Source: SIAJ01 sp036266155 (GTDB lineage: Bacteria; Planctomycetota; Planctomycetia; Gemmatales; Gemmataceae). Taken from it: a DNA stretch of 16,030 bases. Shown one piece after another: positions 14,811-16,030 of the stretch. Positions within the stretch are counted from its first letter, which is position 1, and each line of letters begins with the position of its first letter. Position numbers and translations under genes: made by a program. The notes beneath the pieces are model-generated. The model saw only the letters and a list, made by a program, of their open reading frames with translations, searched no databases and was not told where the DNA came from. The stretch covers positions 1-16,030 of the forward strand of contig DATANR010000075.1 in NCBI GenBank assembly GCA_036266155.1, in the 5' to 3' direction.

Positions 14811-15499
14811 TCCCCAATTGAATTGGGTATTTCAATAAGACGAGTCTTAGCCCATCCTGACAACTGATTGTGAAAGATGATGCTGCGTACTTCGGCAAGA
14901 CTATCGCCAGGAATTACGGCATACCCGCCGATAGCCTCTCCGACCTTTACTCTGCGGGCGTATTCTGGTTCGATCACAGCCGCGACTTTGCCGGGAAACT
15001 TGGCAATGAGAGTTGTTAGATTCTCCTGAAACCAAGTTCCAATCGGATCGATGCTGGTAGTGGTTGCCGGACAAAAAAGTCGCTTACATGACTCGAAAAG
15101 TCGCTCGAAATTGATAGACGAACTGTTTGGGTCTGTCTTTGGAATATAATCGATTGCACCTGCACGAATAGCATCGATGCAGTTCTCATAAGACGGATAG
15201 TTCGTAAAAACTATTATTGGAATTAGGCCAAATAACGAACGAATTGTAGACTGCGCCGTGCTGGCGAAATCAATATCGACAGGCTCCCCGGCCGATCTTG
15301 GTACGCGTCGATCGAGTATTATGAGATCATACGCGCTTTTCTCATCGGTCTTGCGAAGAATAAGTCGTATGGCATCATCTCCATTGGCGGCCACATCAAC
15401 GCGGGCTGGGAGATTGCTCAAAAGGGAAGAAAGCACGCCAGCCACTTGATCGTGATCCTCAACACAGAGAATCGCTGGGATATTTGATGTTGTACTCAT
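14807..15499 (-). CDS. Response regulator with non-DNA-binding C-terminal domain
   Basis: This 230-residue protein has a receiver domain (about 8-145): acidic pair Glu14-Asp15 in ILCVEDHD, phosphoacceptor Asp63 in DLIILDRRVP, Thr99 in IIVFTNY and Lys121 in YIPKTD. The loop after Asp63 (about 66-86) is longer than usual. The C-terminal ~70 residues contain no helix-turn-helix. Instead, FPGKVAAVIEPEYARR, then GYAVIPGDSLAEVRSIIF (168-209), resembles the small domain FPGKWVAVVxGxVVxxGDSLEEV known as DUF5678; this assignment is from memory of the pattern. The output is therefore probably protein-protein. The ATG at 15497-15499 overlaps the histidine kinase stop (ATGA) and the end overlaps the protease start, so all three are translationally coupled. 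The kinase upstream is the likely phosphodonor. Confidence 0.85.
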   Translation of the reverse strand: MSTTSNIPAILCVEDHDQVAGVLSSLLSNLPARVDVAANGDDAIRLILRKTDEKSAYDLIILDRRVPRSAGEPVDIDFASTAQSTIRSLFGLIPIIVFTNYPSYENCIDAIRAGAIDYIPKTDPNSSSINFERLFESCKRLFCPATTTSIDPIGTWFQENLTTLIAKFPGKVAAVIEPEYARRVKVGEAIGGYAVIPGDSLAEVRSIIFHNQLSGWAKTRLIEIPNSIGE

Positions 15500-16030
15500 T
15501 CGGTAGGCATCCCAAGTTTTGGAAACGATAAGACGAAATGCGCTCCATTATCGCCAGAGAGATACTGCACTTTTCCCGCATAAGCCAATGCGACTTGCTT
15601 TACATACGCCAATCCCATCCCCGTTCGCTTCTCCACTGAAGTTACAAAGAGGTCAAATATACTGTCTCCAAGAGTTGGCAGCACGCCGGGACCATTGTCG
15701 ACAACATGTATATGATGCATGTCTCCCTGTGAATCAATCCATACGCGAATCGCGGCCGAGGGACCGAGGTGATGTGTAAAATCTCTGGCGTTGCTTAGTA
15801 ACTCCAAAAGCGCATTTTGAATGTGGAACGCTGAGCCAATTATCCTTGTGCCGGGATAGGTCGGTGAGAAACCGACGGCCACATCGGCGAATACCGAAGT
15901 AACCGATTTAACCAACTCATTCAAATCAACACTCCGGGGCTCTGCCACGGCTTGGAGAGCATGCATGCAAGTTGCCACATGGGCTGCATGTTTAACGTAT
16001 TGAATTGCGCATATGAGTCGGGCCAAGTCT
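15496..16030 (-). CDS. Sensor histidine kinase, 3' part only
   Basis: The frame is open to the right edge, so the sensory and dimerisation/phosphoacceptor parts lie outside the window. About 178 C-terminal residues are visible. They form an HATPase_c domain: N box LLELLSNARDF (with Asn79, counted from the codon at 16026), G1 box VVDNGPG (108-114), F box IFDLFVTS (123-130) and G2 box KRTGMGLAYVKQ (133-144). The end GDNGAHFVLSFPK is typical of the last strand. The TTG at 16026 gives a formal start but is very unlikely to be real. The protein would bind ATP and phosphorylate the regulator encoded next, with which it shares an ATGA overlap. Composition is AT-rich compared with the genes to the left. 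Whether it is membrane-bound cannot be seen. Confidence 0.9.
   Translation of the reverse strand, partial: DLARLICAIQYVKHAAHVATCMHALQAVAEPRSVDLNELVKSVTSVFADVAVGFSPTYPGTRIIGSAFHIQNALLELLSNARDFTHHLGPSAAIRVWIDSQGDMHHIHVVDNGPGVLPTLGDSIFDLFVTSVEKRTGMGLAYVKQVALAYAGKVQYLSGDNGAHFVLSFPKLGMPTE

Overview
The window looks like a planctomycete chromosome of the Pirellulales/Gemmatales type. The evidence is a DUF1553/DUF1501 gene pair, a second intact DUF1501 gene, two proteins with the LE(S/D)xEDRxxPS N-terminal motif typical of large planctomycete surface proteins, and an ECF-type sigma factor next to a membrane-anchored Ser/Thr kinase with TPR repeats. Most of the window is visibly GC-rich with strong G/C third-position bias. 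The last ~1.85 kb is clearly AT-richer.

Layout. (1) 1-5838, plus strand: a tight run of the 3' end of a DUF1553 gene, a Tat-type DUF1501 gene, eutC, eutB and an APC-family ethanolamine permease. The eut part imports ethanolamine and cleaves it to acetaldehyde and ammonia with adenosylcobalamin. Reactivase, aldehyde dehydrogenase and microcompartment genes are not in the window. (2) 5839-6126: a convergent intergenic region holding two long inverted repeats, one of which looks like a MITE-type element with a possible 8-bp target duplication. (3) 6127-7611, minus strand: a solitary, complete DUF1501 gene. (4) 7612-8121: a hairpin whose 3' arm is tandemly duplicated, then a small unknown gene. 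(5) 8248-11904, plus strand: a probable promoter followed by three overlapping genes, namely an LEDR-motif protein with a C-terminal membrane anchor, an ECF sigma factor and a Ser/Thr kinase/TPR protein. (6) 12023-13777: an LEDR-motif TIGR03118-type protein ending in RTX-like Gly/Asp repeats, followed by a 15-bp hairpin. (7) About 13882-14179: the frameshifted C-terminal remnant of a third DUF1501 gene. (8) 14265-16030, minus strand: an AT-rich three-gene unit of histidine kinase (partial), response regulator without a DNA-binding domain, and retropepsin-like aspartic protease. Each junction is a 4-nt start/stop overlap.

The most original part is unit (8), a two-component pair translationally coupled to a retropepsin-like protease in what looks like imported DNA. 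Next are the link between DUF1553/DUF1501 and ethanolamine ammonia-lyase, and the LEDR protein/sigma/kinase trio. No rRNA, tRNA, CRISPR array or intact insertion sequence was seen.
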